From the NCBI GenBank assembly GCA_943370215.1, contig CALRQC020000001.1, forward strand, positions 248,001-312,000: a DNA stretch of 64,000 nucleotides. Reading direction: 5' to 3'. Below, piece after piece: positions 51,297 through 59,770 of the stretch. This DNA comes from Niveispirillum sp943370215 (lineage in GTDB: Bacteria; Pseudomonadota; Alphaproteobacteria; Azospirillales; Azospirillaceae). The notes beneath the pieces are model-generated. The model was not told where the DNA came from and did no database searches. It worked only from the letters and a program-made list of their open reading frames with translations. The first letter of the stretch is position 1; each line of letters opens with the position of its first letter. Both the position numbers and the translations under genes were made by a program.

Positions 51297-54200
51297 ATGT
51301 CGGTCTTGTCTTTCCTCACGACAACGCAGATTGCTGCGTTGAACACAACCACCATCGCATCGCTGACATCGACCGAACTCCGGTCCCTCAGCTCGACGCA
51401 GATGGGTGCTTTTACAACCACCCAAATTCAGGTGCTGGCCGCGACGCAAGTTGCCGCGCTTGCGACCACCCAGGCGGTGGGTATCAGCACGACTGCGTTG
51501 GTGCAGCTTGCATCGTCGCAATTGGCGGCCTTCACAACCAGTAGTGTCGCAGGCCTCTCCTCTACGCAGATTGGCGCGTTGGTCACCAGCCAGGTGGAAA
51601 CGCTGACGACGACCTGGGTGAGGGCGCTTAACACCACGCAGATTGCTGCGCTGACGACGACGCAGGCTGGTGTTCTGACGACGACGCAGGTTGGTGCGCT
51701 GACGACGACGCAAATTCGTGGTCTTGAGACGTCTGACATTGCTGCAATGGGGACTACCCAGTTTGCCGGTCTGACCTCGACCCAGGTTGCGGCGCTGACG
51801 ACGACTCAGGTTGCCTCGATTGAGACGACGGACCTCGCGACCCTGGATACGGCCCAGTTGCGTGGGCTGACGACGGCACAGGTTGCGGCTCTGACGACGA
51901 CGCAGGTTAATGCGCTGACCTCGACCCAGGTCGGCGGCCTGACGACGACGCAGGTTCGCGGCCTTGAGACGACCGATGTGGCGGTGATGACCTCCACGCA
52001 GCTTGGCGGGCTTCTGTCGAGCCAGGTGCCGGGCTTGTCGACGGCGCAGTTGAACGCGCTGACCACGACGGCGCTGGCGGCGTTGGATACGACGCAGTTG
52101 GCAGGGCTGACGACCGGCCAGATCATTGGTCTGAACAGCACGCAGATGGGCGCGCTGACGACGACGCAGATCGGTGGCCTGACCAGCACGCAGATGCGCT
52201 CGCTGACCTCGGCGCAGATCGCGGCGCTGACGACGACGCAGATCGCCGGCCTGACCTCGACCCAGGTTGGTGCGTTTACGACGACGCAGATCCGCGGCCT
52301 TGAGACGACGGACATCGCGGCTCTGGTGACCAGCCAGGTTGCGGGTCTGACGTCGATCCAGGTTGCCGCCCTGACCACGACGCAGGTTGCCTCGATTGAG
52401 ACGACGGACCTTGCGACGTTGGCAACGAGCCAGTTGGTTGGTCTGACGACGGCGCAGATTGCCGCCCTGACCACGACGCAGGTTAATGGGTTGACCTCCA
52501 CCCAGATCGGCGGCCTGACGACGGCGCAGGTTCGTGGCCTGGAGACGGTTGATGTGGCGGTGCTGACCTCCACGCAGCTTGGCGGGCTTCTGTCGAGCCA
52601 GGTGCCGGGCTTGTCGACGGCGCAGTTGAACGCGCTGACGACGACGGCGTTGGCGGCGTTGGATACGACGCAGTTGGGGGGGCTGACGACCGCCCAGATT
52701 GTTGGTCTGAACAGTACGCAGATGGCTGCGCTGACGACGACGCAGATCAGTGGCCTGACCGCGACGCAGATGCGGGCTCTGACCTCGGCGCAGATCGCGG
52801 CGCTGACGACGACGCAGATCGCCGGCCTGACCTCGACCCAGGTTGGTGCGTTTACGACGACGCAGGTTCGCGGCCTTGAGACGACGGACATCGCGGCTTT
52901 GGTGACCAGCCAGGTTGCGGGCCTGACCTCGACCCAGGTTGGTGCGTTTACGACGACGCAGATTGCCTCGATCGAGACCACGGACCTTGCGACGTTGGAG
53001 ACGACGCAGTTGCGTGGTCTGACGACGGCGCAGGTTGCGGCTCTGACCACGACGCAGGTTAATGCGCTGACCTCGACCCAGATTGGCGGCCTGACGACGA
53101 CGCAGGTTCGTGGCCTGGAGACGGTCGATGTGGCGGTGATGACCTCCACGCAGCTTGGCGGGCTTCTGTCGAGCCAGGTGCCGGGCTTGTCGACGGCGCA
53201 GTTGAACGCGCTGACGACGACGGCGTTGGCGGCGTTGGATACGACGCAGTTGGCGGGCCTGCTGACCAGCCAGATCGTTGGTCTGAACAGCACGCAGATG
53301 GGTGCGCTGACGACGACGCAGATCGGCGGGTTGACCTCGACGCAGATGCGGGCTCTGACCTCGGCGCAGATCGCGGCGCTGACGACGACGCAGATCGCCG
53401 GCCTGACCTCGACCCAGGTTGGTGCGTTTACGACGACGCAGATCCGCGGCCTTGAGACGACGGACATCGCGGCCTTGGTGACCAGCCAGGTTGCGGGTCT
53501 GACGTCGATCCAGGTTGCGGCGCTGACGACGACTCAGGTTGCCTCGATTGAGACGACGGACCTTGCGACGTTGGCAACGAGCCAGTTGGTTGGTCTGACG
53601 ACGGCGCAGGTTGCCGCCCTGACCACGACGCAGGTTAATGGGTTGACCTCCACCCAGATTGGCGGCCTGACGACGACGCAGGTTCGTGGCCTGGAGACGA
53701 CCGATGTGGCGGTGCTGACCTCCACGCAGCTTGGCGGGCTGCTGTCGAGCCAGGTGCCGGGCTTGTCGACGGCGCAGTTGAACGCGCTGACGACGACGGC
53801 GCTGGCGGCGTTGGATACGACGCAGTTGGCAGGGCTGACGACCGGCCAGATCGTTGGCCTGAACAGCACGCAGTTGGCTGCGCTGACGACGACGCAGATC
53901 GGTGGGTTGACCTCGACGCAGATGCGGGCTCTGACCTCGGCGCAGATCGCGGCGCTGACGACGACGCAGATCGCCGGCCTGACCTCGACCCAGGTTGGTG
54001 CGTTTACGACGTCGCAGATCCGCGGCCTTGAGACGACGGATATCGCGGCTCTGGTGACCAGCCAGGTTGCGGGCCTGACCTCGACCCAGGTTGGTGCGTT
54101 TACGACGACGCAGATTGCCTCGATTGAGACGACGGACCTTGTGACGTTGGAGACGACACAGTTGCGTGGTCTGACGACGACGCAGGTCGCCGCCCTGACC

Positions 54201-56054
54201 ACGACGCAGGTTAATGCGCTGACTTCGACCCAGGTCGGCGGCCTGACGACGACGCAGGTTCGTGGCCTGGAGACGGTCGATGTGGCGGTGATGACCTCCA
54301 CGCAGCTTGGCGGGCTTCTGTCGAGCCAGGTGCCGGGCTTGTCGACGGCGCAGTTGAACGCGCTGACGACGACGGCGCTGGCGGCGTTGGATACGACGCA
54401 GTTGGCAGGGCTGACGACCGGCCAGATCATTGGTCTGAACAGCACGCAGATGGGTGCGCTGACGACGACGCAGATCGGTGGCCTGACCAGCACGCAGATG
54501 CGCTCGCTGACCTCGACGCAGATCGCGGCGCTGACGACGACGCAGATCGCCGGCCTGACCTCGACCCAGGTTGGTGCGTTTACGACGACGCAGGTTCGCG
54601 GCCTTGAGACGACGGATATCGCGGCTCTGGTGACCAGCCAGGTTGCGGGCCTGACCTCGACCCAGGTTGGTGCGTTTACGACGACGCAGGTTGCCTCGAT
54701 TGAGACGACGGACCTTGTGACGTTGGCAACGAGCCAGTTGGTTGGTCTGACGACGGCACAGGTTGCCGCCCTGACCACGACGCAGGTTAATGCGCTGACC
54801 TCGACCCAGGTCGGCGGCCTGACGACGACGCAGGTTCGCGGCCTGGAGACGGTTGATGTGGCGGTGATGACCTCCACGCAGCTTGGCGGGCTTCTGTCGA
54901 GCCAGGTGCCGGGCTTGACGACGGCGCAGTTGAATGCGCTGACGACCACGGCACTGGCGGCGTTGGACACGACGCAGTTGGCAGGCCTGACGACCGGCCA
55001 GATCATTGGTCTGAACAGCACGCAGATGGGTGCGCTGACGACGACGCAGATCAGTGGCCTGACCGCGACGCAGATGCGCTCGCTGACCTCGGCGCAGATC
55101 GCGGCGCTGACGACGACGCAGATCGCCGGCCTGACCTCGACCCAGGTTGGTGCGTTTACGACGACGCAGGTTCGCGGCCTTGAGACGACGGACATCGCGG
55201 CTCTGGTGACCAGCCAGGTTGCGGGCCTGACCTCGACCCAGGTTGGTGCGTTTACAACGACGCAGATTGCCTCGATCGAGACGACGGATCTGGCAACCTT
55301 GGCAACGACGCAGTTGCGTGGCCTGACGACGACGCAGGTTGCCGCTCTGACGACGACGCAGGTTAATGCGCTGACCTCGACCCAGATCGGTGGTCTGACG
55401 ACAACGCAGTTGCGTGGTATCGAGACGACCGATGTGGCGGTGCTGACCTCCACGCAGCTCGCCGGCCTTGTGTCCAGCGGTGTTGCAGCACTGTCGACCG
55501 CCCAGTTGCAGGCGCTGACCACGACGGCGGTAAATGCACTGGATACGACCCAGTTGGTTGGTTTGACCTCCACCCTCGTGGCCGCGTTGACCACCACCCA
55601 GGTTCAGGCGTTGACGAGCACTCAGATCAATGGGTTGTCTTCGACCCAGATCCGGGGCTTTGAGACGACGGATCTTGGTGCTCTGACAACGACCCAGGCG
55701 GCGGGCTTCACGACGACCCAGGTTGCTGCTTTGACAACAGCCCAGGTCCGGTCGCTCAGCACGACGTTGCTCGGAGGCTTGTCTACGGATCAGCTCTCGG
55801 CGTTGACGTCCACGCAGGTTGTTTCGCTCAGCACGACGCAGTTCGTCACGCTGAATACGACACAGGTTGCGGGTCTGACCACGACCCAGGCACGCGCTCT
55901 GACCTCGGTGCAGATTGCCGCTTTCACCACGACCCAAATTGGCGGTCTGGAGACGACGGATATTGCTGCGATGACGGATACGCAGGTTCGGGCGTTCAGC
56001 TCCACCCAGGTTGCGGCGATGAGCACAGATCAGGTGAATGCACTGTTCGTCTGA
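51297..56054 (+). CDS. Giant Thr-rich octapeptide-repeat protein, probable T1SS substrate
   Basis: 1585 residues from the ATG at 51297, with GGAG 8 bases upstream. After MSVLSF, the entire protein is an unbroken series of octads of the form [L/F/M/I]-x-[TS]-[TS]-[Q/D]-[I/V/L/M]-x-[A/G/S] (for example LTTTQIAA, LTSTQVGA, LETTDIAA). Length arithmetic gives 6 + 197 x 8 + 3, so the phase is kept throughout. The tail is MSTDQVNA-LFV. It is rich in Thr, Leu, Ala, Gln and Gly, with no Cys after the start, virtually no Lys and no signal peptide. A short hydrophobic C-terminus fits T1SS signals. Divergent T1SS exporter genes adjoin, with GT41 transferases next to them. No known domain was recognised. 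It may be a solenoid or filament displayed on the surface. Confidence 0.85.
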   Translation: MSVLSFLTTTQIAALNTTTIASLTSTELRSLSSTQMGAFTTTQIQVLAATQVAALATTQAVGISTTALVQLASSQLAAFTTSSVAGLSSTQIGALVTSQVETLTTTWVRALNTTQIAALTTTQAGVLTTTQVGALTTTQIRGLETSDIAAMGTTQFAGLTSTQVAALTTTQVASIETTDLATLDTAQLRGLTTAQVAALTTTQVNALTSTQVGGLTTTQVRGLETTDVAVMTSTQLGGLLSSQVPGLSTAQLNALTTTALAALDTTQLAGLTTGQIIGLNSTQMGALTTTQIGGLTSTQMRSLTSAQIAALTTTQIAGLTSTQVGAFTTTQIRGLETTDIAALVTSQVAGLTSIQVAALTTTQVASIETTDLATLATSQLVGLTTAQIAALTTTQVNGLTSTQIGGLTTAQVRGLETVDVAVLTSTQLGGLLSSQVPGLSTAQLNALTTTALAALDTTQLGGLTTAQIVGLNSTQMAALTTTQISGLTATQMRALTSAQIAALTTTQIAGLTSTQVGAFTTTQVRGLETTDIAALVTSQVAGLTSTQVGAFTTTQIASIETTDLATLETTQLRGLTTAQVAALTTTQVNALTSTQIGGLTTTQVRGLETVDVAVMTSTQLGGLLSSQVPGLSTAQLNALTTTALAALDTTQLAGLLTSQIVGLNSTQMGALTTTQIGGLTSTQMRALTSAQIAALTTTQIAGLTSTQVGAFTTTQIRGLETTDIAALVTSQVAGLTSIQVAALTTTQVASIETTDLATLATSQLVGLTTAQVAALTTTQVNGLTSTQIGGLTTTQVRGLETTDVAVLTSTQLGGLLSSQVPGLSTAQLNALTTTALAALDTTQLAGLTTGQIVGLNSTQLAALTTTQIGGLTSTQMRALTSAQIAALTTTQIAGLTSTQVGAFTTSQIRGLETTDIAALVTSQVAGLTSTQVGAFTTTQIASIETTDLVTLETTQLRGLTTTQVAALTTTQVNALTSTQVGGLTTTQVRGLETVDVAVMTSTQLGGLLSSQVPGLSTAQLNALTTTALAALDTTQLAGLTTGQIIGLNSTQMGALTTTQIGGLTSTQMRSLTSTQIAALTTTQIAGLTSTQVGAFTTTQVRGLETTDIAALVTSQVAGLTSTQVGAFTTTQVASIETTDLVTLATSQLVGLTTAQVAALTTTQVNALTSTQVGGLTTTQVRGLETVDVAVMTSTQLGGLLSSQVPGLTTAQLNALTTTALAALDTTQLAGLTTGQIIGLNSTQMGALTTTQISGLTATQMRSLTSAQIAALTTTQIAGLTSTQVGAFTTTQVRGLETTDIAALVTSQVAGLTSTQVGAFTTTQIASIETTDLATLATTQLRGLTTTQVAALTTTQVNALTSTQIGGLTTTQLRGIETTDVAVLTSTQLAGLVSSGVAALSTAQLQALTTTAVNALDTTQLVGLTSTLVAALTTTQVQALTSTQINGLSSTQIRGFETTDLGALTTTQAAGFTTTQVAALTTAQVRSLSTTLLGGLSTDQLSALTSTQVVSLSTTQFVTLNTTQVAGLTTTQARALTSVQIAAFTTTQIGGLETTDIAAMTDTQVRAFSSTQVAAMSTDQVNALFV
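52001..55456 (+). repeat. Six tandem 576-bp (192-codon, 24-octad) super-repeats
   Basis: The landmark CTTGGCGGGCTTCTGTCGAG or its variant recurs with its flanking GCTTGG at 52001, 52577, 53153, 53729, 54305, 54881 and, diverged, 55457. Every step is exactly 576 bases. Units differ by scattered substitutions only. A diverged partial unit is recognisable from about 51700, and a degraded one after 55457. The repeats lie wholly inside the octapeptide protein gene, in frame. Confidence 0.9.
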
Positions 56055-56062
56055 TCCGTTGC

Positions 56063-56091
56063 TGCCAGCCAGCAAGACGTGCTGGCTGGCA
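56063..56091 (+). terminator. Hairpin after octapeptide-repeat gene
   Basis: Perfect 12-bp arms TGCCAGCCAGCA and TGCTGGCTGGCA with a 5-base loop, starting 9 bases after the stop. No T-run follows, so it is probably a first, stabilising or pausing hairpin before the terminator at 56110. Confidence 0.65.
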
Positions 56092-56109
56092 CTCTGAAAC
56101 GATCATTGA

Positions 56110-56140
56110 GGGGCACCGTTTCGGCGGTGCCCCTTTTTAT
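56110..56140 (+). terminator. Intrinsic terminator after octapeptide-repeat gene
   Basis: Arms GGGGCACC and GGTGCCCC (extendable by CG pairs) followed by TTTTTATT. It is the second of two hairpins after the gene. Confidence 0.88.
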
Positions 56141-56232
56141 TGAGCTTCCCGGAGCGCATTGGCCTTCCCCTTTGAGTTGACGTATTCCGCTTCGCGGGCG
56201 ACTTTGAGGCCGGGGCGATTGGGCGGCGGTTC

Positions 56233-56940
56233 GTGGTGAGCAAGTTGGGACAGGGTGGTGAACAATCCGGCGGTTTGACAGGGCGCAGCCCCCGATCTGA
56301 GAAGGGGGAGGAGACGCGAGAGCGCATATTGGATGCTGCGGAAAGGCTTTTTGCCCGCCACGGCTTTTATGGGGTCAGCGTGCGCCAGATCACCCGCGAA
56401 GTGGGGGTAGATGTCGCACTGGCCCATTATTATTTTGGCACCAAGATGGGGTTGTTCGACGCTGTGTTTCTGCGTCGAGCGGACATCTTGAACCGCGAGC
56501 GCATCGCTTCTCTTAACCGCTATCAAGCCGATCCGGGACCAGCCGGGCCGACGGTGGAAGGTGTTATTGAGGCTTTTGTCGGCCCGATGCTGGATATCTG
56601 GGCTGCCGGGGGGCGCGGCTGGTCGGATTATTTCGCTCTGTTGGCACAGGTGAATAACACGCCCGATTGGGGCGGTCAGACGATGGCACGCTATTTTGAC
56701 CCGGTTATTCACCGTCTGCTGGATGTTCTGCGCCCGATCCTGCCGGGGGCGACGGAGGCGGATCTGCTCTGGAGCTATCAGTTCCTCTCAGGAGCCATGC
56801 TGCTGGCCTTTGCCCAGACCGGCCGTATTGAACGGCTTTCCAGTGGCGTCCTGTCTTCCTCCGATGTTGCGGCTGTCCGGGCGCGGATGCCGCGTTATAT
56901 TGCTGCCGGTTTCAGGGCTGTCTGCGGCAAAGAGGACTGA
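56233..56940 (+). CDS. TetR/AcrR family transcriptional regulator
   Basis: 235 residues from a GTG at 56233 (another GTG follows at 56236). A disordered N-tail of about 24 residues precedes the HTH (TRERILDAAERLFARHGFYG to VDVALAHYYFGTKMGLFDAV, about residues 28-75). The C-terminal ligand domain has a DIWAAGGRGWSDYFALLAQV helix typical of a TetR subset with a C-terminal effector pocket. It sits alone between the repeat protein gene and the siderophore receptor. The target is unknown. Confidence 0.87.
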   Translation: MVSKLGQGGEQSGGLTGRSPRSEKGEETRERILDAAERLFARHGFYGVSVRQITREVGVDVALAHYYFGTKMGLFDAVFLRRADILNRERIASLNRYQADPGPAGPTVEGVIEAFVGPMLDIWAAGGRGWSDYFALLAQVNNTPDWGGQTMARYFDPVIHRLLDVLRPILPGATEADLLWSYQFLSGAMLLAFAQTGRIERLSSGVLSSSDVAAVRARMPRYIAAGFRAVCGKED

Positions 56941-57255
56941 CAGACGAGGACAGAGTCATGCCCCAGGTGATGGGCTGAACTGCGCATGAATATCATCCCT
57001 TAAAGAATCTTTTTATATCAATCCCTTGATGGGTTCTTGCGCTGCCCCCTCTGATGCTGCTGTCATGCGGGATAGCATTGTTAATGTGAATTGTTCGCAA
57101 TATCGTGCGCTAGGCCAAACGTTTCTCGGGCCTTCTGGGTACGGGTAACGGATGCAGCGGAACGACCAATATCGGCATGTCCAGCTTTGGATATGCGAAT
57201 AACATTGAGAATAAATTGCTCACCGAAATGTCCGGTGAAGGGAAGGGTCTCTGAA
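56941..57255. other. Intergenic region upstream of catecholate siderophore receptor
   Basis: 315 bases without a convincing gene. It holds a Fur-like dyad (57085-57099) and two direct TGCGAAT/TGAGAAT half-sites (57194-57200 and 57206-57212). The frame of the receptor stays open upstream of its ATG, but that part has no signal peptide or family match. Confidence 0.5.
57085..57099. promoter_or_regulatory. Candidate Fur box upstream of siderophore receptor
   Basis: TGTGAATTGTTCGCA follows a 7-1-7 Fur-type dyad (TGTGAAT-T-GTTCGCA, with matching TG.GAA/TTCGCA arms). It lies 157 bases upstream of the receptor ATG. Two more half-sites occur nearer the gene. Iron control is expected for this receptor family. 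Confidence 0.4.
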
Positions 57256-59622
57256 ATGGAAGAGAAGTCCGGTTCTAATCTGGTGCGTGGTCGTATGGCC
57301 TTGATGGCGGCGCTTTCCGCCGGTGTGGTGTCGTCGCTGGCACCCCCCGCCCTGGCCCAACCGGCCCAGCAGGGCAATGCCAGCAGCGGTACCATGATGC
57401 TGCCGACGCTGAGCGTCGAAGGCCAGGGCGTGCCCAATGAGAAGAAGCCGCCGGAACGGGTGGCTTCGCCAAAATATGTCGCGCCTTTGCGCGACACGCC
57501 GCAGACCATCACGGTTATCCCGAAAGCGGTGATGGAAGAACAGAATCTGATCTCGCTGACCGACATCCTGTCCACCGTGCCGGGTATTACCTTTGGCGCG
57601 GGTGAGGGTGGGGCCGGTGGTTCCGACAGTGTCAATCTGCGCGGTTATTCCGCCAACAGCGACATCACCATCGATGGCGTGCGCGACAGCGGCGCCTATG
57701 TGCGCAGCGACAGCTTCAATGTGCAGCAGGTCGAGGTGACGAACGGCGCCAACTCCGTGTTCAACGGCTCTGGCTCCGTCGGCGGCACCATCAATATGGT
57801 CAGCAAGGTGGCGCAGGATGACAGCTTCACCAAGGCAACCGCCGGCATCGGTACGGATAATTATTACCGCGCCACCGTCGATACCAACCAGTTGCTGGAC
57901 GAGAATACCGCCATCCGCCTGAATGGCATGTGGCACCGCAATGATGTGCCCAAGCGCGATGTGGAAGATGCCAAGCGCTGGGGCCTTGCGCCGTCGATTA
58001 CCCTGGGCCTGAATACCGATACCCAGGTTTCCATCAGCTATGTTCATCAGCAGGATGATAATGTCCCGCTTTACGGTGTGCCCTATGGGTTGAACGCCAT
58101 TTCGCACGGCCTGCTGGCCGGTATCGACCGCGAAGCCTACTACGGCTACAGCAATATCGACACGCAGGAGAGCACGTTGAACATGGCCACCTTGAAGGTG
58201 GATCATCGTTTCAATGACACGCTGTCGATCAGCAACCTGACTCGCTGGCAGCAGGTGGACAGTTTCGTCACCACTTCCTATCTGCAGGGCACCTGGTGTC
58301 TGGCCAATGGCATCAACGCCTATACCGGGGCGCGCTGCACCCCGGCGGGCATCTTCACGCCCAGCACCAATCGCGGCATCACCCGTGATGCCGATACCAG
58401 CATCTTCTATAACCAGACCGATCTGAAGGCCTCGCTGCAGACCGGCAGCATCAAACACGATATCGTGCTGGGCGCTGCCATCTCGTCGGAGAAGTTCGAC
58501 CAGAAGTCGGGCAACCGGCTGCGCAATCCCGATGGCACGGTGCCGACGGCCAGCTTTGTGCCGATCTCCATCGCCAATCCCAACAGCGTCTGGACCGGGC
58601 CGGACAATTTCACCGTCACCGGCGATGTCGATTCCACGCTGAACAACCAGGCGGTTTATCTGTTCGACCGTACCCAGCTTTCCGACCAGTTTGAGCTGAA
58701 TGGCGGTATGCGCTGGGAGCGCACCGACGGCGACTATCACAGCACCAGCTATGCCTATGCCGCCACCGGCAAGACCACCACGGTCAACCCGACGGCCAGC
58801 AACAAGGAGCATCTGTTCTCCTGGCGCGTCGGTGCGGTGTATAAGCCGCTGCCCTTCGGCTCGATCTATATCGGCTATGGCAATTCCAAGACGCCGTCAC
58901 AAAGTGCCGTCAATGGTTCCTGCTCCACCACCGCCACCAGCCCGACCTGCAATGTGAAGCCGGAAACGGCGGAGAATATCGAGCTGGGGACCAAGTGGGA
59001 TGTGCTGGATGAGCAGCTTTCGCTGACCGCCGCCATCTTCCGCAATGACCGCACCAACTACAAGGTGGCGTCCAACGAGCCGGGCGTTCCGGATCAGCAG
59101 TTGGATGGCAAGTCGCGGGTGGATGGTGTCGCCCTGGGGGCTGCCGGCCATATCACACCGGAATGGGGTATCTTTGCCAACTATACGTTCCTGGATAGCG
59201 AGGTGCTGCAGGGCGTTTCCGATTACTGCCTTGCCAACCCGACCCAGGCCAGTTGCGCCAGCTCGCTTGCTGCGGCCAACGGTCGCCAGGGCGCGGTGCT
59301 GACGGCCACGCCGCGCCATGCCTTCAGCATCTGGACCACCTATGACCTGCCGGTCGGGGTGCAGTTGGGTTATGGCGTGACCTATCAGGGCAAGTTGCTG
59401 CCCAACAATTCCGACGCCCTGGCCATGTACAAGGTGCCGGGTTATTGGGTGCACCGTGCCGCTGTATCCTATCAGGTGAATGATCAGGTGAAGCTGCAGC
59501 TCAATGTCACCAACCTGTTTGACGAGACCTATTACACCAAGATCCGCAGCAACGCGACCAATGGCTGGGCCAACCCCGGCACGGGGCGCAATGCCACGCT
59601 GACGGTCGGCTACACGTTCTGA
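57256..59622 (+). CDS. TonB-dependent catecholate siderophore receptor, Fiu type
   Basis: 788 residues from the ATG at 57256, preceded by GGAAGGG. The signal peptide is cleaved near PPALAQ-PAQQ (about residue 36). Plug-domain segments are KYVAPLRDTPQTITVIPKAV, NLRGYSANSDITIDGVRDSG and VEVTNGANSVFNGSGSVGGT. The barrel ends TLTVGYTF. The RDSGAYVRSDSFN stretch and the downstream piuC-type gene are typical of Fiu-like receptors for catecholates or monomeric catechols. A Fur-like box lies upstream and a clear terminator follows. Confidence 0.88.
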   Translation: MEEKSGSNLVRGRMALMAALSAGVVSSLAPPALAQPAQQGNASSGTMMLPTLSVEGQGVPNEKKPPERVASPKYVAPLRDTPQTITVIPKAVMEEQNLISLTDILSTVPGITFGAGEGGAGGSDSVNLRGYSANSDITIDGVRDSGAYVRSDSFNVQQVEVTNGANSVFNGSGSVGGTINMVSKVAQDDSFTKATAGIGTDNYYRATVDTNQLLDENTAIRLNGMWHRNDVPKRDVEDAKRWGLAPSITLGLNTDTQVSISYVHQQDDNVPLYGVPYGLNAISHGLLAGIDREAYYGYSNIDTQESTLNMATLKVDHRFNDTLSISNLTRWQQVDSFVTTSYLQGTWCLANGINAYTGARCTPAGIFTPSTNRGITRDADTSIFYNQTDLKASLQTGSIKHDIVLGAAISSEKFDQKSGNRLRNPDGTVPTASFVPISIANPNSVWTGPDNFTVTGDVDSTLNNQAVYLFDRTQLSDQFELNGGMRWERTDGDYHSTSYAYAATGKTTTVNPTASNKEHLFSWRVGAVYKPLPFGSIYIGYGNSKTPSQSAVNGSCSTTATSPTCNVKPETAENIELGTKWDVLDEQLSLTAAIFRNDRTNYKVASNEPGVPDQQLDGKSRVDGVALGAAGHITPEWGIFANYTFLDSEVLQGVSDYCLANPTQASCASSLAAANGRQGAVLTATPRHAFSIWTTYDLPVGVQLGYGVTYQGKLLPNNSDALAMYKVPGYWVHRAAVSYQVNDQVKLQLNVTNLFDETYYTKIRSNATNGWANPGTGRNATLTVGYTF

Positions 59623-59652
59623 TCTGGCGCTGAAGAGTGTTGCAAGGGGGAA

Positions 59653-59684
59653 GGGGAGCGGCCGCACCGCCGCTCCCCTTTTTC
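59653..59684 (+). terminator. Intrinsic terminator after Fiu-type receptor gene
   Basis: Perfect 10-bp arms GGGGAGCGGC and GCCGCTCCCC with a 6-base loop, then TTTTT, 30 bases after the stop. It separates the receptor from the piuC-type gene. Confidence 0.9.
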
Positions 59685-59770
59685 ATGGGGGCATTGATGC
59701 AAATCAGAGTGGCTCTCAGAAGCGACTGTTATAGGCTGGCTCCCTTGCTGTTTTCACCAGGATATGCGCC

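Noticed and set aside
51297..56054. Ice-nucleation protein or RTX toxin
   Set aside because: The octads lack the AGYGSTxT motif, and there are no GGxGxDxUx RTX nonapeptides, so neither name is supported despite the similar repeat length and the T1SS neighbour.
51168..56075. Very long open frame (1635 codons) on the minus strand opposite the octapeptide-repeat gene
   Set aside because: It is Arg/Gln/Asn-rich and mirrors the octad codons of the plus strand. The repeat uses few codons, which keeps stops out of this frame as well as a second minus-strand frame (51806-53467 and 53534-55597). The plus frame has a ribosome site, exact octad phase to its stop and terminators after it.
57091..57255. 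Possible N-terminal extension of the Fiu-type receptor
   Set aside because: The 55 extra residues lack a signal peptide or family similarity, and the ATG at 57256 has a good ribosome site followed by a signal sequence.
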